In this document: one piece after another, positions 10,955 to 22,399 of the stretch
Position numbering within the stretch: position 1 is the first letter of the stretch
Layout of the letters: each line of letters starts with the position of its first letter
Source: Rutidosis leptorrhynchoides
Taxonomy: Eukaryota > Streptophyta > Magnoliopsida > Asterales > Asteraceae
Reading direction: 5' to 3'
Assembly: GCF_046630445.1 (NCBI RefSeq)
Contig: NC_092342.1
Location: forward strand, 85,505,001-85,569,000
Length of the DNA: 64,000 nt
Program-made: the position numbers and the translations under genes
Notes under the pieces: model-generated
The model's input: only the letters and a program-made list of their open reading frames with translations
The model's database searches: none
Told to the model about the DNA's origin: nothing

Positions 10955-11008
10955 GATTGTTGTTGTTGTTGCGGTTGTTATTGTTGTTGGGATGATTGTT
11001 GTAGTTGC

Positions 11009-11051
<43 letters not shown>

Positions 11052-11897
11052 GGGCCGTTTGTTGTAGTTGCTATTGATGTTGCGATTGTTGGGATAGTTG
11101 TTGCGATTATTGTTGTAATTGCTGTTGTTGTTGTATTGGTGATTCTTATCACCGTTTTCCTCCCACTTTCTTTTGACTTGCTTCACATTGGCCTCTTCAG
11201 TCGCCTGTTCTTTAATTCTTTCCTCAATCTGGTTCACTAGTTTGTGAGCCATTCTACATGCCTATTGTATGGAGGCGGGCTCGTGTGAACTTATATCTTC
11301 TTGGATTCTTTCCGGTAATCCTTTCACAAACGCGTCGATCTTCTCTTCCTCATCTTCGAACGCTCTCGGACACAATAGGCACTATTCTGTGAATCATCTT
11401 TCGTACGTGGTAATATCAAATCCTTGGGTTCGTAACCCTCTAAGTTCTGTCTTGAGCTTATTGACCTCGGTTCTGGGACGGTACTTCTCGTTCATCAAGT
11501 GCTTAAATGCTGACCACGGTAGTGGGTAAGCATCATCTTGTCCCACTTTCTCTAGATAGGTATTCCACCATGTTAACGCAGTACCTGTGAAGGTATGCGT
11601 AGCGTACTTCACTTTGTCCTCTTCAGTACACTTACTTATGGCAAACACCGATTCGACCTTCTCGGTCCACCGTTTCAATCAGATCGGTCCTTCGGTTCCA
11701 TCAAATTCCAAAGGTTTGCAGGCAGTGAATTCTTTGTAGGTACATCCTACATGATTTCTTGCGCCGTTAGCTGCATTGCTAGATTCGGAATTATTGTTGG
11801 TATGTAGCGCAGCCTGTACTGCGGCTATGTTTGAAGCAAGAAAGGCACGAAATTCCTCTTCGCTCATATTCAAGGTGTGTCGAGTAGTCGGTGCCAT
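10955..11897 (-). pseudogene. gag: Tekay-A partial copy: N-terminal gag fragment
   Basis: The Gag start MAPTTRHTLN is at 11897, matching the full copy at 21232. The capsid region includes FEFDG-like and TGTALTWWNTYLEKV sequence, then the polyasparagine tract, where the deletion junction cuts the gene. Stops interrupt it at about 11680 (after EGPI, where the full copy has a Gly codon) and at about 11393 (CGA to TGA). The tract encodes a run of about 14 Asn, against about 6 in the full copy, through expansion of a TTG/CAA repeat. No zinc knuckle or pol remains. Confidence 0.83.
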
Positions 11898-12065
11898 TTC
11901 CTTCAAAATAGTCAAATGAAACGAGTTAATCATATAGAATATCAAGAGTAGTCAATAGTATTTCGTAGCGTAATATGAACTTATTTATAAAAGCTCTTTC
12001 TTCATATTAGCGTTTTATACTCTTTAATTCGGGTAGTACCTACCCGTTAAGTTCATACTTAGTAG

Positions 12066-12398
12066 CTAACATACCATTTCAACTACTACAATTCTATATG
12101 AAAAACTAATCACAAAAAAAAAAATATCATATTCGTCAAAGTAAACAGCATTTGGGTTCCCTGCAATATATGCGTCAAAGTAAACACATCGTAACTTATG
12201 GATTTCCCAATATGATATCCCCCATCTTTCGAACGAAAGCCTTTTATAAACCAAGGCATTCTTGGAACGTTCTTCGAATGTCTTACAAACTGATCTCGCC
12301 TTAAATAGTTGTGCCGAGGAATTCTGACCGACTCTAGACAAGATTTCATCAATCATGTCTCCGGGTAGGTCTCTTAAAATATTGGGTTGTCTATCCAT
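12066..12398 (-). pseudogene. Tekay-A partial copy: truncated F-box ORF
   Basis: The first 95 or so residues are nearly identical to the F-box protein at 21580-22263, starting MDRQPNILRDLPGDMIDEIL. After GNPNA the sequence jumps into what is downstream non-coding sequence in the full copy, giving an unrelated tail of about 15 residues. About 540 bp present in the full copy (roughly 21470-22012) are missing. At the junction 14 bp (12134-12147) duplicate nearby sequence at 12173-12186, as in filler DNA. The F-box itself survives, but the C-terminal substrate-binding part is gone. Confidence 0.75.
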
Positions 12399-12534
12399 TT
12401 TGTGTTTTTATACTGTAAAATAGACAAGAGTTAGATTCATAAAAAAATACTTATTAATACTAGCAATTTTTACATATATCATAAAGCATAAGCACACTAT
12501 ATTACATATATTACACCACACGAATACAACTATC

Positions 12535-13131
12535 TTATTCCGACTCGCTCGTTTCTTCTTCTTCGATTTTGGTTTGTTTTGCCAAGTTTCTAGGGATATA
12601 TGATGTTCTCCTAATACGAGCTGTCGTTTTCCACATTGGTTTAGAAAAACCTGGTGGTTTAGAGGTTCCCGGGTTATTGTCACAACTTAAGAAATACGGG
12701 TGTTGACGATACATATAAAGTTCATCGGGTTTGGAATCAAATTTCTCTATTTTTATGCCCTTTCCCTTATTGTTCTCTTTTGCCTTATTAAATTGTGTTG
12801 GGGTAATTTCTATAACATCATCGGAATCCTTGTCGGGATCCGATTCATCGGAGAATTGGTAATCCTCCCTATACTTTGCTTCCTTGGCGGAAACACCATT
12901 GACCATAATTAACTTTGGTCGGTTGGTTGAGGATTTTCTTCTACTTAACCGTTTTATTATTTCCCCCACTGGTTCTATTTCTTCTTCCGGTTCCGATTCT
13001 TCTTCCGGTTCCGACTCTTCTTCCGGTTCCTCTTCGGGAACTTGTGAATCAGTCCACGAATCATTTCAATTTACATTTGACTCTTCAATATTATTAGGTG
13101 AGTCAATGGGACTTATTCTAAAGGTAGACAT
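12535..13131 (-). pseudogene. Tekay-A partial copy: acidic pre-gag ORF with nonsense mutation
   Basis: Homologous to the 204-aa frame at 22400-23014. The start at 13131 (MST) is kept, but a TGG codon has become TGA at 13066-13068, about 20 codons in. The Glu/Ser repeat block is also one unit shorter. Downstream of the stop the frame stays open to the same terminal region (EEEETSESE). The gene pair (this frame, then F-box) is in the same order and spacing as in the full copy, so both genes belonged to the family before the array formed. Confidence 0.75.
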
Positions 13132-13325
13132 CTATCACATAATATCAAACACGTTAAGAGATTAATATATCACATAATATTCACATGTTAAAATATATAG
13201 TTTCCAACAAAAATGTTAAGTAATCATTTTTAAAGAAAACACGGTCGAAGTCCAGACTCACTAATGCATCCTAACAAACTCGATAAGACACACTAATGCA
13301 AATTTTCTGATTCTTTAAGACCAAC

Positions 13326-13337
13326 GCTCTGATACCA
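13326..13337 (-). promoter_or_regulatory. Primer-binding site (tRNA-iMet) of the partial Tekay-A copy
   Basis: The minus strand reads TGGTATCAGAGC two bases downstream of the LTR at 13340. This is the complement of the initiator methionine tRNA 3' end. It shows that the middle LTR acts as the 5' LTR of the partial copy as well as the 3' LTR of the full copy. Confidence 0.85.
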
Positions 13338-13339
13338 AC

Positions 13340-16300
13340 TAAAATGTCCCGTTCATATTGATTATAAACGTTCTATATTAATTGATTTCGTCGTGAGATT
13401 TTGACCTCTATATGAGACGTTTTTCAAAGACTGCATTCATTTTTAAAACAACCATAACCTTTATTTTTATCTATAAAGGTTTAAAAAGCATTACGTAGAT
13501 TATCAAATAATGATAATCTAAAATATACCGTTTACGCACGACCATTACATAATGGTTTACAATAAGAATATATTACATTAAAAATAAGTTTCTTGAATGC
13601 AGTTTTTACATAATATCATACAAGCATGGACTCCAAATCTTGTCCTTATTTTAGTATGCAACAGCGGAAGCTCTTAATAATCACCTGAGAATAAACATGC
13701 TTAAAACGTCAACAAAAATGTTGGTGAGTTATAGGTTTAACCGATATATTATCAAATCATAATAATAGACCACAAGATTTCATATTTCAATATACATCCC
13801 ATACATAGAGATAAAATTCATTCACATGGTGAACACCTGGTAACCGACATTAACAAGATGCATACATAAGAATATCCCCATCATTCCGGAACACCCTTCG
13901 GATATGATATAAATTTCGAAGTACTAAATCATCCGGTACTTTGGATGGGGTTTGTTAGGACCAATAGATCTATCTTTAGGATTCGCTTCAATTAGGGTGT
14001 CTGTTCCCTAATTCTTAGATTACCAGACTTAATAAAAAGGGACATATTCGATTTCGATAATTCAACCATAGAATGTAGTTTCATGTACTTGTGTCTATTT
14101 TGTAAATCATTTATAAAACCTGCATGTATTCTCATCCCAAAAATATTAGATTTTAAAAGTGGGACTATAACTCACTTTCACAGATTTTTACTTCGTCGGG
14201 AAGTAAGACTTGGCCACTGGTCGATTCACGAACCTATAACAAATATTTACATATACATCAAAGTATATTCAAAATATATTTACAACACTTTTAATACATT
14301 TTGATGTTTTAAATTTATTAAGTCAGCTGTTCTCGTTAGTAACCTACAACTAGTTGTCCAACGTTAGATGTACAGAAAAAAATTGATATATATTATCTTG
14401 AATCAATCCACGACCCAGTGTATACACGTCTCAGGCTAGATCACAACTCAAAGTATATATATTTTTGGAATCAACCTCAACCCTCTATAGCTAACTCCCA
14501 CATTACTGCATATAGAGTGTCTATGATTGTTCCAAATAATATATACACATGGGTCGATATGATATGTCAAAACATTTGAATACGTGTCTATGGTATCCCA
14601 AGATTACATAATATATTAGAATACATGTATAATACAATATAAGTTATCTAGGATATGATTAATATAGATTTGTTACCAATTTTCACGTTGCTACAACAAG
14701 AAAAATTATCCAATCTTGTTTTACCCATAACTTCTTCATTTTAAATCCGTTTTGAGTGAATCAAATTTATATGGTTTCATATTGAACTCTATTTTATGAA
14801 TCTAAACAGAAAAAGTATAGGTTTATAGTCGGAAATATATGTTACAAGTCGTTTTTGTAAAGGTAGTCATTTCAGTCGAAAGAACGACGTCTAGATGACC
14901 ATTTTAGAAAACATACTTCCACTTTGAGTTTAACCATGATTTTTGGATATAGTTTCATGTTCATAAGAAAAAATCATTTTCCTAGAAGAACAACTTTTAA
15001 ATCAAAGTTTATCATAGTTTTTAATTAACTAACCCAAAACAGCCCGCGGTGTTACTACGACGGCGTATGTCCGGTTTTACAGTGTTCTTCGTGTTTCCAG
15101 GTTTTAAATTATTAAGTTAGCATATCATATAGATATAGAACATGTGTTTAATTGATTTTAAAAGTCAAGTTAGAAGGATTAACTTTTGTTTGCGAACAAG
15201 TTTAGAATTAACTAAACTATGTTCTAGTGATTACAAGTTTAAACCTTCGAATAAGATAGCTTTATATGTATGAATCGAATGATGTTATGAACATCATTAC
15301 TACCTCAAGTTTTCTGGATAAAGCTACTAGAAATGAGAAAAATAGATCTAGCTTCAAAGGATCCTTGGATGGCTTGAAAGTTCTTGAAATGACACGAAAA
15401 CAAGTTCAAGTAAGATTTCCACTCGAAATAAGATTGTTATAGTTATAGAAATTGAATCAAAGTTTGAATATGAGTATTACCTTGTATTAGAAAGATATCT
15501 TACTGTAAATAAGAAATATTTCTTAAGGTTGGATGATCACTCTACAAGATTGGAAGCAAGCTAGCAAACTTGGAAGTATTCTTGATTTTATGAAACTAGA
15601 ACTTGTAGAATTTATGAAGAACACTTAGAACTTGATGATAGAACTTGAGAGAGATCAATTAGATGAATAAAATTGAAGAATGAAAGTGTTTGTAGGTGTT
15701 TTTGGTCGTTGGTGTATGGATTAGATATAAAGGATATGTAATTTTGTTTTCATGTAAATAAGTCATGAATGATTACTCATATTTTTGTAATTTTATGAGA
15801 TATCTCATGCTAGTTGCCAAATGAAGATTCCCACATGTGTTAGATGACTCACATGGGCTGCTAATATCTGATCATTAGAGTGTATATACCAATAGTACAT
15901 ACATCTAAAAGCTGTGTATTGTACGAGTACGAATACGGGTGCATACGAGTAGAATTGTTGATGAAACTGAACGAGGATGTAATTGTAAGCATTTTTGTTA
16001 AGTAGAAGTATTTTGATAAGTGTGTTGAAGTCTTTCAAAAGTGTATCAATACATATTAAAACACTACATGTATATACATTTTAACTGAGTCGTTAAGTCA
16101 TCGTTAGTCGTTACATGTAAGTGTTGTTTTGAAACCTTTAGGTTAACGATCTTGTTAAATGTTGTTAACCCAATGTTTATAATATCAAATGAGATTTTAA
16201 ATTATTATATTATCATGATAATATGATGTATGAATATCTCTTAATATGATATATATACATTAAATGTCGTTACAACGATAATCGTTACATATATGTCTCG

Positions 16301-16614
16301 TTTCAAAATCATTAAGTTAGTAGTCTTGCTTTTACATATGTAGTTCATTGTTAATATACTTAATGATATGTTTACTTATCATAATATCATGTTAACTATA
16401 TATATATATCCATATATATGTCATCATATAGTTTTTACAAGTTTTAACGTTCGTGAATCACCGGTCAACTTGGGTGGTCAATTGTCTATATGAAACCTAT
16501 TTCAATTAATCAAGTCTTAACAAGTTTGATTGCTTAACATGTTGGAAACACTTAATCATGTAAATAACAATTTTATTTAATATATATAAACATGGAAAAG
16601 TTCGGGTCACTACA
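13340..16614 (-). repeat. Tekay-A middle LTR (shared)
   Basis: A 3275-bp LTR. On the minus strand it starts TGTAGTGACCCG; its end is mutated from CA to TA (position 13341 is A where the outer LTR has G). It is collinear with the LTR at 23224-26503, with scattered substitutions and small indels. One side has a PBS, the other a TAGGTA-type purine tract, so it is bordered by internal sequence on both sides. A 77-codon minus-strand frame at 15805-16038 is conserved in both LTRs but looks like chance. Confidence 0.85.
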
Positions 16615-16627
16615 GTACCTACCCATT
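16615..16627 (-). promoter_or_regulatory. Tekay-A polypurine-tract region
   Basis: The minus strand reads AATGGGTAGGTAC immediately upstream of the LTR start TGTAG. Tekay-B has the matching ACAGGTAGGTAA at 40252-40263. The position is that of the plus-strand primer; the tract is short and not pure, so the exact extent is uncertain. Confidence 0.5.
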
Positions 16628-16649
16628 AAATAAATTTCGTCCCGAAATT

Positions 16650-18682
16650 TTAAGCTGTTGAAGGTGTTGACGAATCTTCTGGAAATAGATGCGGGTATTT
16701 CTTCTTCATCTGATCTTCACGCTCCCAGGTAAACTCGGGTCCTCTACAAGCATTCCATCGAACCTTAACAATTGATATCATGTTTTACTTAAGTCTTTTA
16801 ACCTTACGATCCATTATTTCGACGGGTTCTTCGATGAATTGAAGTTTTTCGTTGATTTGGATTTCATCTAACGGAATAGTGAGATCTTCTTTAGCAAAAC
16901 ATTTCTTCAAATTCGAGACGTGGAAAGTGTTATGTACAGCCGCGAGTTGTTGAGGTAACTCAAGTCGGTAAGCTACTGGTCCGACACGATCAATAATCTT
17001 GAATGGTGCAATATACCTTGGATTTAATTTCCCTCGTTTACCAAATCGAACAACGCCTTTCCAAGGTGCAACTTTAAGCATGATCATCTCTCCAATTTCA
17101 AATTCTATATCTTTTCTTTTAATGTCGGCGTAGCTCTTTTGTCGACTTTGGGCGGTTTTCAACCGTTGTTGAATTTGGATGATCTTCTCGGTAGTTTCTT
17201 GTATAATCTCTGGACCCGTAATCTGTCTATCCCCCACTTCACTCCAACAAATCGGAGACCTGCATTTTCTACCATAAAGTGCTTCAAACGGCGCCATCTC
17301 AATGCTTGAATGGTAGCTGTTGTTGTAGGAAAATTCTGCTAACGGTAGAAGTCGATCCCAACTGTTTCCGAAATCAATAACACATGCTCGTAGCATGTCT
17401 TCAAGCGTTTGTATCGTCCTTTCGCTCTGTCCATCAGTTTGTGGATGATAGGCAGTACTCATGTCTAGAAGAGTTCCTAATGCTTGCTATAATGTCTGCC
17501 AGAATCTTGAAATAAATCTGCCATCCCTATCAGAGATAATAGAGATTGGTATTCCATGTCTGGAGATGACTTCCTTCAAATACAGTCGTGCTAACTTCTC
17601 CATCTTGTAATCTTCTCTTATTGGCAGGAAATGTGCTGATTTGGTGAGACGATCAACTATTACCCAAATAGTATCAAAACCACTTGCAGTCCTTGGCAAT
17701 TTAGTGATGAAATCTATGGTAATGTTTTCCCATTTCCATTTCGGGATTTCAGGTTGTTGTAGTAGACCTGATGGTTTCTGATGTTCAGCTTTGACCTTAG
17801 AACACGTCAAACATTCTCCTACATATTTAGCAACATCGGCTTTCATACCTGGCCACCAAAAATGTTTCTTAAGATCCTTGTACATCTTCCCCGTTCCAGG
17901 ATGTATTGAGTATCTGGTTTTATGAGCTTCTCTAAGTACCATTTCTCTCATATCTCCAAATTTTGGTACCCAAATTCTTTCAGCCCTATACCGGGTTCCG
18001 TCTTCCCGAATATTAAGATGCTTCTCCGATCCTTTGGGTATTTCATCCTTTAAATTCCCTCTTTTAAAACTCCTTGTTGCGCCTCCTTTATTTGAGTAGT
18101 AAGGTTAGTGTGAATCATTATATTCATAGATTTTACTCGAATGGGTTCTCTGTCCTTTCTGCTCAAGGCATCGGCTACCACATCTGCCTTTCCCGGGTGG
18201 TAACGAATCTTAAAGTCGTAATCATTCAACAATTCAATCCACCTACGCTGCCTCATATTCAGTTGTTTCTGATTAAATATGTGTTGAAGACTTTTGTGGT
18301 CGTTATATATAATACTTTTGACCCCATATAAGTAGTGCCTCCAAGTCTTTAATGCAAAAACAACCGCGCCTAATTCCAAATCATGCGTCATATAATTTTG
18401 CTCGTGAATCTTCAATTGTCTAGACGCATAAGCAATCACCTTCGTCCGTTACATTAATACGCAACCGAGACCTTGCTTTGATGCGTCACAATAAATCACA
18501 AAATCAGCATTCCCTTCAGGCAATGACAATATAGGTGCTGTAGTTAGCTTTTTCTTCAATAACTGAAACGCCTTCTCTTGTTCATCCTTCCATTCAAATT
18601 TCTTCCCTTTATGCGTTAATGCAGTCAAGGGTTTTGCTATTTTGGAGAAATCTTGGATGAATCATCTGTAGTAACCAGCCAA
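16650..18682 (-). pseudogene. pol: Tekay-A pol C-terminal half: RNase H, integrase, chromodomain (broken)
   Basis: RNase H shows [15 protein letters not shown] and DHKSLQHIF. Integrase has the zinc-binding region ([32 protein letters not shown]), [17 protein letters not shown] and [14 protein letters not shown]. The C-terminus carries the FHVSNLKKC stretch and a chromodomain-like end, with the final stop at 16650. Lesions seen: stops after IRQFL near 18682 and at about 18664, a CAA-to-TAA stop near 18455, a one-base deletion near 18058, a CAG/CAA-to-TAG stop near 17480, and a CAA-to-TAA stop near 16784 at the start of the chromodomain. The chromodomain would direct integration to methylated-histone chromatin in an intact element. 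Confidence 0.84.
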
Positions 18683-21232
18683 TCATAAAAATTGACGTAT
18701 ATGCTTCGGAGTTTTTGGGGTTTCCCACTTTTTAACGGTTTCGATCTTTGCCGGGTCCACCTGGATACCTTCTTTGTTCACAATGTGACCGAGGAATTGA
18801 ACTTCTTCCAACCAAAATGCACACTTTGAATACTTAGCGTACAGTTTTTCTTTCCTCAATACGTCTAGCACTTTTCTCAAATGTTCTTCGTGCTCTTGAT
18901 CATTCTTTGAGTAAATAAGTATGTCATCGATGAAAACAATGACAAACTTGTCAAGATATGGCCCACACACTCGGTTCATAAGGTCCATGAACACAGCTGG
19001 TGCGTTAGTCAATCCAAACGGCATAACCATAAACTCGTAATGACCATAACGCGTCCTAAAAGCAGTTTTTGGAATATCATCCTCCTTTACTCGCATTTGA
19101 TGATATCCAGAACATAAATTGATCTTCAAATAAACCGACGAGCCTTGTAGTTGATCAAATAAGTCGTCAATTCTCGGCAGTGGATAACGGTTTTTGATGG
19201 TAAGTTTGTTCAACTCTCTGTAGTCAATACACAACCTAAATGTACCATCCTTCTTCTTGACAAACAAAACAGGAGCTCCCCATGGTGATGTGCTTGGTCG
19301 AATGAAACCACGTTCTAATAGTTCTTGCAGTTGGCTTTGCAGTTCTTTCATCTCGCTGGGTGCGAGTCTATAAGGAGCACGAGCTATTGGTGCAGCTCCT
19401 GGTACAAGATCTATTTGAAATTCAACAGATCGATGTAGAGGTAGTCCCGGTAATTCTTTTGGAAATACATCGGGAAATTCTTTTGCGACGGGAACATCAT
19501 TGATGCTATTTTCTTCAGTTTGTACTTTCTCGACGTGTGCTAGAACAGCATAGCAACCTTTTCTTATTAGTTTTTGTGCCTTCAAATTACTAATAAGATG
19601 TAGCTTCGTGTTGCCCTTTTCTCCGTACACCATTAAGGGTTCTCCTTCTTCTCGTACAATGCGAATTGCATTTTTATAACATACGATCTCTGCTTTCACC
19701 TTCTTCAGCCAGTCCATGCCAACTATTACATCAAAACTCCCTAACTCTACTGGTATCAAATCAATCTTAAATATTTCGCTACCCAATTTAATTTCTCGAT
19801 TCCGGCATATATAATCTGCTGAAATTAATTTACCGTTTGCTAATTCGAGTAAAAATTTACTATCCAAAGGCGTCAATGGACAACTTAATTTAGCACAAAA
19901 ATCTCTACTCATATAGCTTCTATCCGCACCCGAATCAAATAAAACGTAAGCAGATTTATTGTCAATAAGAAACGTACTCGTAACAAGCTCCGGGTCTTCC
20001 TGTGCCTCTGCTGCATTAATATTGAAAACTCTTCCACTGCCTTGTCCATTCGTGTTCTCCTGGTTCGGGCAATTTCTAATAATGTGGCCCGGTTTTCCAC
20101 ATTTATAACAAACTACATTGGCATAACTTGCTCCGACACTACTTGCTCTGCCATTACTCGTTCCGACACCATTTGTTCCTTTCGTTCTGTTAACTCCTGG
20201 TCCGTAGACCTCACACTTCGCCGCGCTATGACCATTTCTTTTACACTTGTGGCAAAATTTGGTGCAGAAACCTGAGTGATACTTTTCAAACCTTTGGCAT
20301 AGCTGCTTCTGATTGTTGTTGTTGTTGCGGTTGTTATTTTTGTTGGGATGATTGTTGTAGTTGCTGTTGTTGTTGTTGTTGTTGTTGGGCCGTTTGTTGT
20401 AGTTGCGATTGATGTTGCGATTGTTGGGATAGTTGTTGTGATTATTGTTGCAATTGATGTTGTTGTTGTATTGGTGATTCTTATCACCGTTTTCCTCCCA
20501 CTTTCTTTTGACTTGCTTCACATTGGCCTCTTCAGTCGCCTGTTCTTTAATTCTTTCCTCAATCTGGTTCACTAGTTTGTGAGCCATTCTACATGCCTGT
20601 TGTATGGAGGCGGGCTCGTGTGAACTTATATCTTCTTGGATTCTTTCCGGTAATCTTTTCACAAACGCGTCGATCTCCTCTTCCTCATCTTCGAACGCTC
20701 TCGGACACAATAGGCACAATTCTGTGAATCGTCTTTCGTACGTGGTAATATCAAATCCTTGGGTTCATAACCCTCAAAGTTCTGTCTTGAGCTTATTGAC
20801 CTCAGTTCTGGGACGGTACTTCTCGTTCATCAAGTGCTTGAATGCTGACCACGGTAGTGCGTAAGCATCATCTTGTCCCACTTGCTCTAGATAGGTATTC
20901 CACTATGATAACGCAGTACCTGTGAAGGTATGCGTAGCGTACTTCACTTTGTCCTCTTCAGTACACTTACTTATGGCAAACACCGATTCGACCTTCTCGG
21001 TCCACCGTTTCAATCCGATCGGTCCTTCGGTTCCATCAAATTCCAAAAGTTTGCAGGCAGTGAATTCTTTGTAGGTACATCCTACACGATTTCTTGCGCC
21101 GTTAGCTGCATTGCTAGATTCAGAGTTATTGTTGGTATGTAGCGCAGCCTGTACTGCGGCTATGTTTGAAGCAAGAAAGGCACGAAATTCCTCTTCGCTC
21201 ATATTCAAGGTGTGTCGAGTAGTCGGTGCCAT
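18683..21232 (-). pseudogene. gag-pol: Tekay-A gag, protease and reverse transcriptase (broken)
   Basis: The Gag start is taken at MAPTTRHTLN (21232), matching the partial copy. Stops lie at 20903-20905 (TGG to TAG), 20774-20776 and 20765-20767. From 20719 a 678-codon stretch is open. It holds the Asn-rich tract, two zinc knuckles ([14 protein letters not shown] and [14 protein letters not shown]), the protease site [10 protein letters not shown] and RT up to the thumb. RT retains FIDDILIY, but motif A reads [10 protein letters not shown], where relatives have KIDLRSGYHQ: the catalytic aspartate is Asn. Even the long open part therefore cannot give an active polymerase. Gag and pol appear fused in one frame, as in other Tekay elements. 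Confidence 0.87.
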
Positions 21233-21579
21233 TTCCTTCAAAATAGTCAAATGAAACGAGTTAATCATATAGAATATCAAGAGTAGTCAATAGTATTTCG
21301 TAGCGTAATATGAACTTATTTATAAAAGCTCTTTCTTCATATTAGCGTTTCATACTCTTTAATTCGGGTAGTACCTACCCGTTAAGTTCATACTTAGTAG
21401 CTAACATACCATTTCAACTACTACAATTCTATATGAAAAACTAATCACAAAAAAAAAAATATCATATTCAAACCTTTATACAATAACTTGCAAACTTACA
21501 ATACCGCTTTTTTTTTACATATAGCATGAAATATAGCACATAAAACTTTGATACAAAGTAGTTGCGAAGATAATTCTAG

Positions 21580-22263
21580 TTAGTATACAAGTCGTTCAGC
21601 AAAGGCAATAAAGACACGTAATTCATACGTCCAGAAACAAGTCATGCATTCTGGTTTTACTAGGACTACTTCCCATCCTTGGTCTTGCGGAACATAACCG
21701 TTATGGCCGTTGATAAGACAGCGTGTTGTAACGTCGTCAAAGGGACGAGGGTTACGTAATGTCCAACAGTCCCGTAACAATCTAAAAACCTTGTTTCTCA
21801 CCCCAACTACTGAGTCCGTCACTTGTGGGAACATTTTGTTTAATAGTTGTAGCCCGATGTTCTTGTTCTCACTTTGGTGAGAAGCGAACATTACTAACCC
21901 GTAAGCATAACATGCTTCTTTATGTTGCATGTTAGCCGCTTTTTCTAAATCACGAAGTCCTATATTCGGATATATTGAGTCAAAATAATTTCTTAACCCG
22001 TTGCGTAAAATAGCATTTGGGTTCCCCGCAATATATGCGTCAAAGTAAACACATCGTAACTTATGGATTTCCCAATGTGATATCCCCCATCTTTCGAACG
22101 AAAGCCTTTTATAAACCAAGGCATTCTTAGAACGTTCTTCGAATGTCTTACAAACTGATCTCGCCTTAAATAGTTGTGCCGAGGAATTCTGACCGACTCT
22201 AGACAAGATTTCATCAATCATGTCTCCGGGTAGGTCTCTTAAAATATTGGGTTGTCTATCCAT
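21580..22263 (-). CDS. F-box protein carried by the Tekay-A retrotransposon (227 aa)
   Basis: The frame runs from MDRQPNI to FAERLVY and lies in sense orientation between the acidic ORF and gag. Residues 7-50 form an F-box: LRDLPGDMIDEILSRVG followed by LFKARSVCKTFEE, which in F-box proteins binds the SKP1/ASK subunit of SCF ubiquitin ligases. Residues about 90-135 (HKEACYAYGLVMF) resemble the Sel1-like stretch of plant F-box proteins of the At2g35280 type. The C-terminus has a short Cys pair, PECMTCFWTYELRVF, also reminiscent of that group. Host-gene capture is therefore likely. The frame is fully open while gag and pol nearby hold many stops. Expression and function are unknown; a role in degrading a silencing factor is speculation. 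Confidence 0.75.
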   Translation of the reverse strand: MDRQPNILRDLPGDMIDEILSRVGQNSSAQLFKARSVCKTFEERSKNALVYKRLSFERWGISHWEIHKLRCVYFDAYIAGNPNAILRNGLRNYFDSIYPNIGLRDLEKAANMQHKEACYAYGLVMFASHQSENKNIGLQLLNKMFPQVTDSVVGVRNKVFRLLRDCWTLRNPRPFDDVTTRCLINGHNGYVPQDQGWEVVLVKPECMTCFWTYELRVFIAFAERLVY

Positions 22264-22399
22264 TTTGTGTTTTTATACTGTAAAATAGACAAGAGTTAGA
22301 TTCATAAAAAAATACTTATTAATACTAGCAATTTTTACATATATCATAAAGCATAAGCACACTATATTACATATATTACACCACACGAATACAACTATC

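Noticed and set aside
10889-11240. Plus-strand poly-Val and poly-Cys frames opposite the gag Asn tract, also at 20348-20575
   Set aside because: They are shadows of the (CAA/AAC)n tract of Gag; only the minus strand shows Gag homology.
12110-12352. Alternative-frame ORF overlapping the F-box frame, also at 21993-22217
   Set aside because: It overlaps the F-box frame out of register; the F-box frame has the recognisable motif and the more complete length.
15805-16038. 77-codon minus-strand frame conserved in two Tekay-A LTRs (also at 25696-25929)
   Set aside because: The similarity is explained by LTR duplication; there is no recognised domain, and LTR position makes a gene unlikely.
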